Shown: positions 11,335 to 21,500 of the stretch, in pieces
How the letters are laid out: the number at the start of each line of letters is the position of its first letter
Numbering within the stretch: position 1 is the stretch's first letter
NCBI RefSeq assembly: GCF_019649055.1
Contig: NW_026570460.1
Location: forward strand, 1-64,000
DNA length: 64,000 bases
Reading direction: 5' to 3'
From: Paramacrobiotus metropolitanus
Taxonomy: Eukaryota; Tardigrada; Eutardigrada; Parachela; Macrobiotidae
Notes under the pieces: generated by a model
What the model saw: only the letters and a program-made list of their open reading frames with translations
The model's database searches: none
What the model was told of the DNA's origin: nothing
Position numbers and translations under genes: made by a program

Positions 11335-12811
11335 CATCGTGACCGCAACAGGTATAAAAAAACGTGATGCATTAATTTTGTGCACTTGCACACCACATGT
11401 ACAATATTATTATACTTACGTTATACGGATATAACGTGAGATTTTGCGTGGAACATGAACGCGGTTGCTGGGGTACTTCTGTCAGATTGTCAGTTATCTT
11501 TGTGTAAGCATAATAATATGCGGACATTGTGGCCGGATTATGCAAGTAGCAAAGTCGCGCCGTATCAGCACATTTCATCAGAACTCTGCTCGCCGTTTGC
11601 TTTCTTAACGACAATAACAATATGTACCGGTATATGTGCCGGTAACAATCCGCCAACTCAAAACTCATGGACACTACTCTGACGTGTTCTGATCAGCCTG
11701 CCATGTAGAAGCCCGGTGATTGATTTCCTGCGTAAAGATACAGCGAGGAAATACAGAGATTCATGGGTTACGCCCGTTTACGCTAATTCAAGCGCCATAC
11801 CACGGCGGCCGCCACGCCACACTCGTCATGCGTTATACGTGCAACTGGCATGGCTAGGATGCGTGAAACATTTCGTACAAATGTATTAATTTTGTCGTAG
11901 AAAATCGATAAATATGTTTATGGAAAAAATCGAAGGATACAGTGTAAAAAAAAGTCGCTAATTATAATGTTGTAGTGGCTTCTTTCTAAGCGCCAGCATC
12001 GCGTTTATTATTTACTAACGATACCTTTACATAAGAATTTATTCACCCGGCTTGTACATGAAAAAATGTTAACGTTCAATAAACTACGCCTGTAATCGCC
12101 GCATTTGCACGGGAATTTTTCAGCACTTTTTGGCACTTTTCAACACAATTTTTGGCACGGTTTCTTAACATTTGTGCATGAAGTACGGCTTAGCCAAATG
12201 TTGTACTCGTATATACAGTGCATTGCCGGGCGTGAAAACCGTTTATCTGCGCAACATGCGTTTGGTGGAGTGAAATCCGACTCCACACGGTGTACAGGTC
12301 AAATGCAAACCGGTGGATAAAGGCTCTTGTAAGAGTTTACTCATAAATGGATACAGTGGAGGAAAACATAGAAACTAGAATAGAATTCCAGTTCAGCGAA
12401 GTCTAAAACAATCCAGCTAGAAACGTTTTTGCAACGAATAGATGTTTATATGCAGCCGTCCTCCCTGGGCGGTTGCAGTATGCACAGGTGACCCTGGCCG
12501 CCCGGAATACTGTTTGGCCGCTTCGCTCCGCCCAATCAACGATCCTTGCGAGTAATGTGTTCGCATCCGGCCTTTAAACACGGCACACACGCGCAGTATT
12601 GCGCAGTCCGCTCCGCGTTCCCGCGTTTCAGGCGCTGATAGGTCCTTGTGCCGTCGGTGAGCAGGCGAATTGGGCTGGGCGTGGGCGCGGTTAAACAACT
12701 GCCGCTGCTGTTCGAGCTGCGCGTCTGCAACGTCGTTTGCCGGGTTATTCGTGCTGCGCTGCATTCAGCCGGAAGCCGTCGATCGCGAGGGCGGCACCTG
12801 TGGCACGTTTC
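11335..12811. other. Mostly empty; one weak minus-strand coding candidate
   Basis: The GC-rich stretch 12417-12764 is open on the minus strand (115 codons, containing NNPANDVADAQLEQQ and PAHRRHKDLSAPETRERG) and its other frames are also partly open. No family was recognised, and it may simply be GC-rich non-coding DNA. The rest shows nothing. Confidence 0.25.
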
Positions 12812-13181
12812 GTACCAAAGAAAAAAGTGAATCGTTTTTTCTCTTCTTGTAGTCACAGTAGACATCTGTATACAAGCTGTAGACACCCTGTAGAACTATC
12901 GGTAGTCACATGGTTTCTTAGGATGTATACAGCGTGTCTACAGGATGTCTACGGATGTCTACCGCTGTATATAGACAGCCCTTCTTAGGTTCAGCTCGAT
13001 GCTCTGTCTGTATACACCGGTAGTCATCTGTAGACAACCCTGTAGACATACTGTAGTCACCTGGTTTGTTACTTTTTCTCAGGTTGTATACAGGTTGTTT
13101 ACAGGTTGTCTACAGGTTGCCTACAGATGACTACAGTGACTACAAGAAGGAAAAAAACGTTCCAGTTTTTTTCTTTGGTAC
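12812..13181. repeat. Hairpin of CTGTAGACA arrays with GTACCAAAG ends
   Basis: The outer ends GTACCAAAGAAAAAA and CTTCTTGTAGTCAC pair over about 60 bases with a few mismatches. The inner arms are arrays of GTAGACATCTGTA / GGTTGTCTACAG words in opposite orientation. TTTCTTAGG appears in the interior (12914-12922). The design parallels 10541-10996 but with different arm words. Confidence 0.75.
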
Positions 13182-13192
13182 AAAACGTTCCA

Positions 13193-13200
13193 TATATAAG
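13193..13200 (+). promoter_or_regulatory. Candidate TATA box (TATATAAG)
   Basis: TATATAAG followed by GGCGGC stands just outside the preceding hairpin element and upstream of two possible coding exons (13337, 13617). No transcript evidence is available; placement alone supports it. Confidence 0.25.
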
Positions 13201-13336
13201 GGCGGCGAAAACCGTGAGAAAATTACGTACACGCTGCATCCACTGCTGACACTGACTGACCGTTGGATTTTAGGTTTGCCAGCCAGGAGTTTAACCGAAC
13301 GGCTGGTGATAAAAGTCATAATTTTGTCGTCTGCAG

Positions 13337-13480
13337 TGCGTGGTGTTTAATCGAGCGGATTGCAAGGTGGTGTTCTATGAATGCGATGTGAGTTCTCTAT
13401 ACGGTTGTACCGAACCGTCTTCGAAAAATCCATACTTGTACGTATTCGCCGCCAAAATAGTGAAATATTTTACCAGATAG
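13337..13480 (+). CDS. Candidate exon, unknown protein
   Basis: An acceptor-like GTCGTCTGCAG precedes an open stretch of 47 codons to TAG. Visible segments are CVVFNRADCKVVFYECD and PYLYVFAAKIVKYF, with four Cys near the start. A strong donor-like GTGAGTT after the codon for D17 (about 13388) suggests the exon may end there. The phase does not match the next candidate exon at 13617, so at least one border is wrong or another exon intervenes. No family was recognised. Confidence 0.25.
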   Translation, partial: CVVFNRADCKVVFYECDVSSLYGCTEPSSKNPYLYVFAAKIVKYFTR

Positions 13481-13616
13481 TCAACAAAATGCAGTCAGCA
13501 CTTTACTAGCGGTGGTTGCGAACCACATTATTGCACGAGCTCGAGCGCCAATACCACTGGGAAATGGTATTGGGATTGTGAATTTGAAAAGCGTGACGTA
13601 CGCTGATCGGTTCTAG

Positions 13617-13776
13617 ACGGAAAGCCGGCGGATTCTAATCCAGAAGTACAGAAGGATGGCGCTGAGACCATCGAGTACAGGTATACGCACCGGCTGATCG
13701 TTTACACCGGAGGCCATGTCTACCTAGCTTATCGGCTGGAGAGCCGCAAACACAAGTATTGCTCAATCACAATCAG
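13617..13776 (+). CDS. Candidate exon cut off at a MITE
   Basis: After an acceptor-like GGTTCTAG comes an open segment of about 53 codons with segments KPADSNPEVQKDGAETIEYR and LIVYTGGHVYLAYRLESRK, which read like a beta-rich domain. It stops at ..ATC AG|GTAGAG, where an in-frame TAG coincides with a donor-like sequence and with the first bases of the AGCCGGC MITE. Either the exon truly ends at this donor or the MITE truncated it. No family was recognised. Confidence 0.3.
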
Positions 13777-13777
13777 G

Positions 13778-13967
13778 TAGAGATGGCAGCGGCCGGCTAA
13801 GCGGCTGATCTTTCGGCTGACGGCCGGCTGAAATCCTTAGCTGGCTAACTTATCGCGGGCTGAAGCTCCCAGCCTGCTTGGCATCGACTATGGCTTGCAA
13901 AACTCCTCAGCCGGCTGCCCAATCGCCGGCTAGGTCGGCTCTCGGTCGGCCGCTGCCATCTCTGCAA
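13778..13967 (+). mobile_element. AGCCGGC-type MITE-like element, complete copy
   Basis: It starts TAGAGATGGCAGCGGCCG and ends CGGCCGCTGCCATCTCT, giving 15- to 17-base perfect ends. The interior is filled with CCGGCT/AGCCGG words, and its first 100 bases are collinear with the copy at 603-771. It is non-coding. A target duplication was not recognised. Confidence 0.7.
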
Positions 13968-14250
13968 TTGTTGCAGCGATTCGACGAGCGACATTAACCT
14001 TGATTATGTGGTGTCTCCCAACCGGGTTGCCGAGGCAGACCGCGGGAAATGCGTGCGCTCCAGCCAGCCACGTTCCCCACTCCGGTGTTGACATCGGTGT
14101 GAGGTGTGCCACTTCTTCCGGCAAAACACGAATATCGGAAATTTTCCGATATCCAGAGTGCGTCGCCAGGCAGACGTTCCAGGTTTTTCGGTCAGCCGGC
14201 TTCCCCTCGAGAATGGAACCCAAAGGTCTATCCTTAAAAGATAAAACAAA
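13930..14250 (-). CDS. Candidate minus-strand exon, unknown
   Basis: The frame is open for about 105 codons, with segments SILEGKPADRKTWNVCLA, ISDIRVLPEEVAHLTPMS and EWGTWLAGAHAFPAVCLG. The amino-acid mix looks protein-like, but the opposite strand is also open. Its last 12 residues run into the AGCCGGC MITE, so the original 3' end has probably been replaced. No domain was recognised. Confidence 0.25.
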   Translation of the reverse strand, partial: FVLSFKDRPLGSILEGKPADRKTWNVCLATHSGYRKISDIRVLPEEVAHLTPMSTPEWGTWLAGAHAFPAVCLGNPVGRHHIIKVNVARRIAATIAEMAAADREPT

Positions 14251-15600
14251 GCCCGGATGTGGTCACCCTTATACCATGGGCGCGCGGAAAGCCGCTGGCC
14301 GTGGATGTTACCTGTGTTGACACGCTGGCCGCCTCTTGTATCGACCGCACCATTTTAAGTTTCATTTTAAGTCTAACAAAAACCATAATTGCTCGGGAGA
14401 TAGAATAGCGCGTAAAATGGGAAATTTGGGAACGCCCTTTACATGTTGTTGACTTTGTTGTTAAAAATCTTTTTGAGAAAACAAATAGCAGACCTAGCTG
14501 CAACTGACCTTTTTTGGAACTTTCTAATCCACAAACTAACGCGACCAGATCCGTCTGAAATATGGTATTGCGTATTACTGCATATAACTGCAAAACTAGG
14601 TGTGCTGCTGTATTAATTAGAATTCCTTATCAATTTTTAATTTTCTTTTCAAAGGAAGAAATGCTAAAATGGAGAGTATATTGGAAATATTTTGAAATGC
14701 TTAGAAATTTTTAAAAATGAAGAATTCCAAATTTTTGAGGTAATTCAATAAATACTTCCAAACAGCGCTTTGCAAATGTAATATTCCGAAATCTTTAGAA
14801 ATGTTTGAAAATTCTGTAAATTGCATGGGTATGATGCCTTCGCGATTATGGAAGTCCCGTACGTATGAGCAATGGAGCATCAGTCCAGACAGTCTTTATA
14901 ATTATTGTTATCTTTCGTGTTGCAAAGTACATTGAATTCGTCACGCAAATTCAGAAGAAATCTGCGGCTATTGTTGACCTTTCTATATATAGAACTTTCC
15001 AAACATTATACAATATTACAGTACTAAATTTCCAAGAATTCCTCTGAATGCCAGACGATCGACAATTTTTTCAAAACAACTTACTGGGAACCAACATCGA
15101 TAAAATGCAGTGGATACAAAAGACTGTATATTGGATAATGTACTGACTACATGTATCCTTTAACGAACCAATACAATTTCCGCCACATTGTTCATTAGAT
15201 GACTGGTACACGATGTTCAAGGAATACATCTTTGTGACATGGCTTCAAGTACCACTCATGGTACGGTTAACACAGTCATAGACAAAGGACTTAGCCCATA
15301 GGTATGTGTCATATTTATTAGATACTGGCTGCATATGATCAGATATTAAGTCACACATTCACAATGAGTAACGCTACATAATATTATTAATTTCCTAACA
15401 AACATGTTACAAACTAGTTTTATTAAAATTATAATAACTGCAAAGGTTGAATCTCGAATCAGGAGGTAATTGTCTTGGAATAAAGACGTAGCGATTTATG
15501 AATCTATAATGTAGGACTGCACAACAGTCAGTAAGCGGTTAGAAAAAAACGTACTAATAAAATCAACAAGCACTGTACATCCGGAACACAAACTAGGTAT
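14251..15600. other. AT-rich DNA, no gene seen
   Basis: Several GAAATGTTTGAAAATT-like runs occur near 14690-14830. No ORF with recognisable content and no structured repeat were found. Confidence 0.5.
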
Positions 15601-15711
15601 TCAGTGCGCATGTAAATGGGGTTCGAACAGAGAAGCGCTTACCCGCGCCATATGCGGTTGAACGAGGCATGTACATTGTATATGTAAACGTTGTATGGAC
15701 CCACCACGGCG

Positions 15712-16158
15712 CTAGCGTGCCGCATCGGCTGCTTCCGCCCAATCCGCGGTCTGTTCCAGGAAGGCGCGCACCGCGGCCCCGCGCTGCTGATAGCGCGCGC
15801 AGACGTGCAGCACTTCCGCCCGGAAGCGCTCCGCCCGCTGCTGATCCTCCGCGTCCAGCCGCGCCCACGTCTCGCTGCACTGGCGGACCAGGCGAATTTG
15901 ACTGGGCGATGCGCTTAAAGACTCCAGCTCCGGCGAATCGGATACCTTCTCATCGTCACCGTCGATGAAATGCTTCACGTACGGGTAGAGGAACCAGCCC
16001 AGCAGGGCACCGCCCACTACGCCGATAATCGTCGGCAGGTTGCAGACAATCCACAATCCACACGGGTTCTGGTTCTCGGCCAGGGAGCACAGAAATCCCA
16101 ACGAACCGTTGCTGGCGGATGAAGCCATCATGGCGTATTGCGGATTTATGGAGAACAC
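15712..16158 (-). CDS. 148-aa glycine-zipper membrane-anchored protein, cassette copy A
   Basis: A single-exon frame of 148 codons. Residues 1-32 are Ser/Asn-rich (MMASSASNGS). Residues 33-60 form one hydrophobic segment with a glycine zipper (GVVGGALLGW, Gly46/49/50/54). Residues 61-148 are charged and helical-looking (ARLDAEDQQRAERFRAEVL, then DWAEAADAAR), probably facing the cytosol. It has about 84% identity with copy B by eye; the membrane segment's core (CGLWIVCNLPTIIGVVGG) is unchanged while the tail varies. The frame is GC-rich against AT-rich flanks. A TATA box lies about 110 bases upstream of the start Met (FSINPQYA), and both are kept in the other copies. No family was recognised, so function is unknown. 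Conservation of promoter plus frame across an old duplication argues for a real gene. Confidence 0.65.
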   Translation of the reverse strand: MFSINPQYAMMASSASNGSLGFLCSLAENQNPCGLWIVCNLPTIIGVVGGALLGWFLYPYVKHFIDGDDEKVSDSPELESLSASPSQIRLVRQCSETWARLDAEDQQRAERFRAEVLHVCARYQQRGAAVRAFLEQTADWAEAADAAR

Positions 16159-16267
16159 TAAACAGCAGACGAGCGAAGCGACCCAGCGTTTTACAGATGA
16201 GATTTGAAACGTTTGTAATCAAAAATTGTACTAGCAACTAAATGATGGAAACCGGCATTGGTTGCGT

Positions 16268-16276
16268 ATTTTTATA
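16268..16276 (-). promoter_or_regulatory. TATA box (TATAAAAAT) of the 148-aa gene, copy A
   Basis: Read on the minus strand, CGGTTGACGCCGTATAAAAA is kept in all five copies of this gene, including those with broken frames. The distance to the ATG is about 110 bases, leaving room for a start site about 30 downstream and a short leader. Confidence 0.6.
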
Positions 16277-16279
16277 CGG

Positions 16280-17850
16280 CGTCAACCGCCTCCGGATACG
16301 GACAAGCGTGTACTTCACTAACTCTGTTGTTCATTTCACAGTAGCACCGATAGAAACACTAATCAATCAGCTATATCGGTATTACTTCGTTAGAATTCTT
16401 AAAAGGCTACCAGCTGTGTTGATGGATTCATGCCAAAGTAAATCCAGTACAGCGTAACGTATACTCGTAATTTTCAGTGTATTCGTGCCGCAACTCGTGT
16501 CTGCACGAGCACAGCATTGTCCGTAATACTCGTAACTGTGTTGGTTAATAACCTGTTTCACAAGTGATGAGTAGCGTCAGGTAATGTGAATGCGGTTGCG
16601 AACAGCGCTGTTTTCTCCGCATAAACGAGCGGTAAGAGTTGCCGGCAAGTATAAGCACATAATTAAGTACTTATAAAGTACATACATAGTCGCTCATTAA
16701 TCTTGAGCACTTCGATAGTCCGGCTTATGGGAAACACTTTCGCGACAGGAGTTATAACGGAACTTACGGAAGTGACCAGTACATGGTATTAATTTCTTTC
16801 ACATCCACGGAAACTCTCGATGTCGCGCATTCCCAAACACTTGTTGCACTGCTTTATGACATGGTGTAGCCAGAATTAAACCATAACCATCCGAGCACTT
16901 TCGCTGTACATTTCGCACAACTAATAACCCGCGCAATCGAATTTTTTGAAGGTACCTAATTGGTACTGCTTAGCATGTGACCTTTAGGTAAAAGTTGCGA
17001 CAATTACTAATACATATTCATGCATTTTACGCGTAAAGATAATTTAAATGCAAAGTATGAAATACGTAAAAAAATACATAAACTTCATTAAGGTACAAGA
17101 ACTTTGAATGCAAGCTTTCGTACTATTTTTTGGGTTTCGTTGCAAAAACCCTTTTGTACCCTCGTGAAATCTAAACCCGTCGGTGATAAATGCGAATACA
17201 AAAGTGATCGGTTATTGAGAAACTTTTAAGTACCAAAATCTCATTATTGGAATTTGGACCGATCTTCTTCAAATTCTGCATGTAAAGGCTTATAAATATA
17301 AAACTTTTTATATGGAGACGTCCTACTTTGTAGTATTTTTTCATAATAATTTCCAAACTTTGTTATGCATTAGTATTGCCGGAGATTTTCGGATGAGTTA
17401 TGAATGTACATTTGGCATCCAGACGTTTCTGCCTGACCGTAAATTCGTATCCGAACGGTTTTTGCCTGAGTGTAAAATTTGTTGCGGTGCTCCGTCGTCT
17501 CGGCTGTCCCGCATATACAGTAATTTATTTCCCCGAATAACAACAAGCATCTCGCAAAATGGTAAAAAGAAAAAAAACAATTACAAATATATTCGTAGAC
17601 CTCTACTGTATTATTTAAACGCAATGTACCGGGTGGCTTAACAGAATGGGAGTTTCACAAAAGTGACCGTAGCCCGTGAACGGAGAATTGCTCACAAATA
17701 CATTATGGCTCGTTTGACAGATAAAATTGCCTAGTATTTGTTTTTGGTAACTACAATTTGATTTCCTAGTTGCGGGAGGAGCTTTATCATGTTAAGCCAC
17801 CAGTACCCAAAAATTTATCATGATTAGTATTTCAGCCTTATTTCAGACTA
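16280..17850. repeat. Non-coding spacer of cassette copy A
   Basis: It is collinear with 26280-27840, 46610-48165 and, interrupted, with 40204-41058. It holds diverged arms of the GGCCCGGTACAT family (from about 16780), a small CTCGTG..CACGAG hairpin at 16493 kept in every copy, and several TACTCGTA words. No gene is supported: the frame at 17393-17539 changes mostly at amino-acid-altering sites between copies and gains a stop in copy B. Confidence 0.6.
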
Positions 17851-17854
17851 CAAA

Positions 17855-18112
17855 CACTTTCATGTCCGAAAAAAAATCGCCATTGACGGCGATGATATTC
17901 GGGGCCGTCGGGCGTGATGGCTGAAGTCGGCAAATTGTTTTGCTCTGGATTTAAGCTCATTCAAACAACATACAAGGAAGACTGTTTGCTGACGCTGCTG
18001 GAAGACTTCCAGAACGCAGTGGGAAAACAAAACGCAGTCAAGACAACGTTCCGTGCAACCGCGTGATGTCAGTGCAGTCATTTTTACCGGCTGATGCACC
18101 CCAGTTTTTGTC
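17855..18112 (+). pseudogene. Tc1/mariner-like transposase relic, copy A
   Basis: It is recognisable mainly through the better copy B (27840-28113). The FGAV-GVMAEVGKLFCSGFK block resembles the MVWGAVS..GK region of Tc1/mariner/IS630 DDE transposases. The following DNAP-type block carries the second catalytic Asp, but copy A has shifted frames around it. It has no intact ends and cannot be active. Confidence 0.45.
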
Positions 18113-18511
18113 TAACGGCTCCGTCCCGCCCGGCATCAATGTGTGCGATTGAATTCGAATTAATGGCAATGAGCTCTTCTACTGCCGCTTCAAAGTCTGA
18201 TAAAGTTATGGTTGCGTACGATAGCAAAGGGAGCAGAGCAAAGGCTATTAGGTACTTGCCATTGTATGGGATAGCAGTGAAGACAATAAGTGCTGATAAG
18301 GGTTATCGTAATCGCAGAGAACTTGCAGGTCGGTTTTAGTGCAGGTGAAGTTTTGTTTCTACTTTCCAGTATCCAGTATTGTCATTCACAGATTGACATG
18401 CTAATTTATCGTGCAGTTTCACGACGCAAAAAAGGGGGTTGAATGTTGGATGACTGGTAATACGTGATACAAGCTTTCAGAACATCGATCCGCAAATTCG
18501 GTTAAAGAACC

Positions 18512-21500
18512 ATGCCGTGCTTCAATCAGTGCTGGCAGGGTTTCCGTTGGTATTTCGCGCAATTCTGGCAATGGCTTGCTCATTGTTTATTAGGTTATCC
18601 CGATTTATTCTATACACAAAACGCATTCGGACGATGGTGGCGCTTGATATCTTTCGGAGTGTTCACCGTTACTCTGCAAATCGTTGATGTTGCTACCGAT
18701 ATTAATTTAATAACTGATCTTTGGTTGTGGAGACGGTGTAGACCGAGTTTGCCGTGGATGATTATTATCACGGCGGTGCCGCTTCTACCGATTATTGTGT
18801 CGGTCGTTAAATGGTTTGCCTTTCAATACTGTACTATTGCACCTGAGGTATCTTTAAACTGGCGTCTGGCAAGACAAGAGTTGATTCCTTGCCCTGAGGA
18901 ATCGCTCCTCGTCAGAGAAGGGGATCTAACCAATTTAGAGGATACGCATTCTTATGCCAAAAATGGCATTTTGGGCTGCATTTTGGACATGTATCTTGTT
19001 GATTTTTTCCGATGGTAAGAGAGCTACAAGATTAGAACACAAACTTCTAAGTCAAATGCTTCGCAGCGTAGTCTTCTTGGACTTTCTTTTCTTAGTGCAA
19101 GAAGCTTTGTGCAGGCGTGGAAAACCCCTTCCAATGAATTCATTGAGAACTATAGTCCCAACAACGACGTTGAATTTCAGGATATGAGGCTGCAGAAATC
19201 CCACCTCACAGAGATTACATATGAATCAGCATTCCAGTTATTTATTGTATTTGTATGGGGAATGTTTGAGGACGGTGAGTCCTGGGCAGCAGTCTTATCA
19301 TTTATGGCATCTATACTATCTGTTGATAAATTCTTCCCATGTTACAGTATGTTGCCCAGAAAGTGCGCTTTCCATGTTAAATTATTTATGGAAAAAGATT
19401 ACGTAACATTCGAGGAAGCCGAAGAATTATTTATTAACAAACTGAACGTCTTCGGAGCAACGCCTCTGAACATATCCTTTATTATATTGATCATTGCTGA
19501 CCTTATGCATTTAACAAGGCTCAACTGGATAGCATCACTTGCCATGGTTTTATTCGACATTCTAGTGATTTTTATTTTTTTAGTTTTCTCTTACCGGCGC
19601 TTACGCAAATATTCCTCGTCTAACTTATCTCATTTGAACGGTAAATTTAGTGACAGTCTTATTGCCTGTTGTTCGGAGTTCTTTCTAACGGTGCTCCATT
19701 TTTTTGCCGGCACCATTTGTGGGGATTCTGAGCCGACGTGGGACAATGCTTATATTGATCATAACACTCATTAATTGTGTCATAGCCCTTTTTGTTGAAT
19801 TTTTCGACTGGACTATACCCGTGTATTGTGTAGCGTTATCATCAGAAACCATGGAACGGAAGCTAATTCTGCCTTTTTTGCCGAAATGGTTTTTATTTTT
19901 TGGTGTTTTTATTGCCGCATCTATTTTAATGGTAGCAGCATTAGATTGGGTGTTCTGGGTATCGCTTTTTCACTATTACGCCATCCATCATTTACCTGGC
20001 ACTGCAGGCACTAATCCCTGGAAATCGTCGCATCGAAAAAAGTGTTCAAAATGCTTAGGTAAGAACTAACTGACCAGAATGAAGCAAAAGTTTCAAAAGT
20101 TTAGCGTTGTTGGTATATTTGCCTTAGAGAACTTGACAGAACGTCGTCAAAGAACCAGTGCTATCATTAAAACTTTAATTTCTTTCCCAACACCCGTGTA
20201 ATCCACTAAAATCCCAGAAGCTCTTCTCCCGGAGCAATCTTGTTCCCTGCAGATGGGAGATGTATGGTAGAAAATGTGTGTGACACCGCGGTATTACGCC
20301 TATGACAACTAGGGGCCGAACATTCGCCGCCGGGTAATCTCGCCAAGCGACGTATCGCGGGGCATTTAGTCGGCAGTGTATCCCTCGCGAGACAATTCAT
20401 CGGGAGGCCGTTTGGATGTCGAGACATTCAGCCACGAGGCCGTCTCGACTGAGAGACCTTTGTTTCATGGGACAAATTTTTATTAGGATTATTAGTATTG
20501 CCGCCGTTTACAGATCGACAGTTTGCTGACCGCCATCTTGCTGACCGACGACTAGCTGACAACCTTTGCTGATCTATAAAACGTTTATGCGACAATTTGT
20601 TGAAGCGACACCATGACGATCAACAGCTTGCTGAACGACGTTTTGCTGATAGGAAATTTTGCTGAACACCGACACTTTGCTGACGAACTTTTGATGTCCA
20701 ACAAAATATCTTCCCGAAACCCTGTACGAACCCAGGAAACCTACGAAGTCCTAAGAAAACATCAGAAACCTAGAAAAACCAAATAAAACCTAGAAACCTT
20801 AAAAACCTAAGAAAACGCGGCCAAGGTTACAAAACTGCGAAGCAAAACGAATACGAAGACGTAGTAAAACAAGAACAAACCTAAAAGCCTAAGAAAAGTA
20901 CTCAGGAAACTAAGAAACCCACAACCTGATCGATAAGCAAGCTGCCGATCAACAAAAGAGTTTCCGCAAACCGTCGAGCAGCGGAACGGGAGAAAAGGGA
21001 ATTGTCGGTCAACAATCTGTCGGTCAGCAGGTTGTGTTAATCAGCAACATGTCGGTCAGCAAATTGTCGGGCAGCAAACGGTGGTCAATAAACTGACGTG
21101 CTACCATTACTGTAGCCGCTAGATGAAATGGCACCACAGAGTCTCGTGTACGGAAAACAGCGCACACGCTGCTCGACGCACTGCGTAACGTGTGCGCTGT
21201 TCGACAGGGGACGGGCGGCGGTCGCATCTACCTAAAAGTGGTGCCATTTTAACTAGCGGCTACAGTAAAACAGTCAAAAGAAGCGAACCGCATGGCCGCT
21301 CGGATGGCTATACCGATCAGTTCGGCCGTTTTCGATTCGGCCGCAGTTCGTTTCGGCAGAATCTTATTTGGGTCTAATTTAGGCAAGGAAACCCTACTTT
21401 CGATGTAACTACGTTGCGATGGTCCCATAATCTTTCAAAAATACTAAGAGCAATCTAATAATAATTGAAAAATAACCTAAGAACGACCTAGAAATAACGA

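Noticed and set aside
15615-15630. tRNA B-box-like GGTTCGAAC
   Set aside because: No A box at the right distance and no acceptor or anticodon stems on either strand; the same word in other cassette copies also lacks them.
15669-15968. Plus-strand frames opposite the 148-aa gene (99 and 75 codons)
   Set aside because: They are Arg/Pro/Ala-rich shadows of a GC-rich gene, and they differ in length and end between copies.
17393-17539. Possible small gene (MSYECTFGIQTFLPD) kept in A, B and the second unit
   Set aside because: Between A and B six of seven codon differences change the amino acid and B gains an early stop, so there is no sign of protein constraint.
20510-21095. CRISPR-like array
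   Set aside because: The units are degenerate, lack uniform spacers, reverse orientation halfway, and lie in an intron of a eukaryotic gene.
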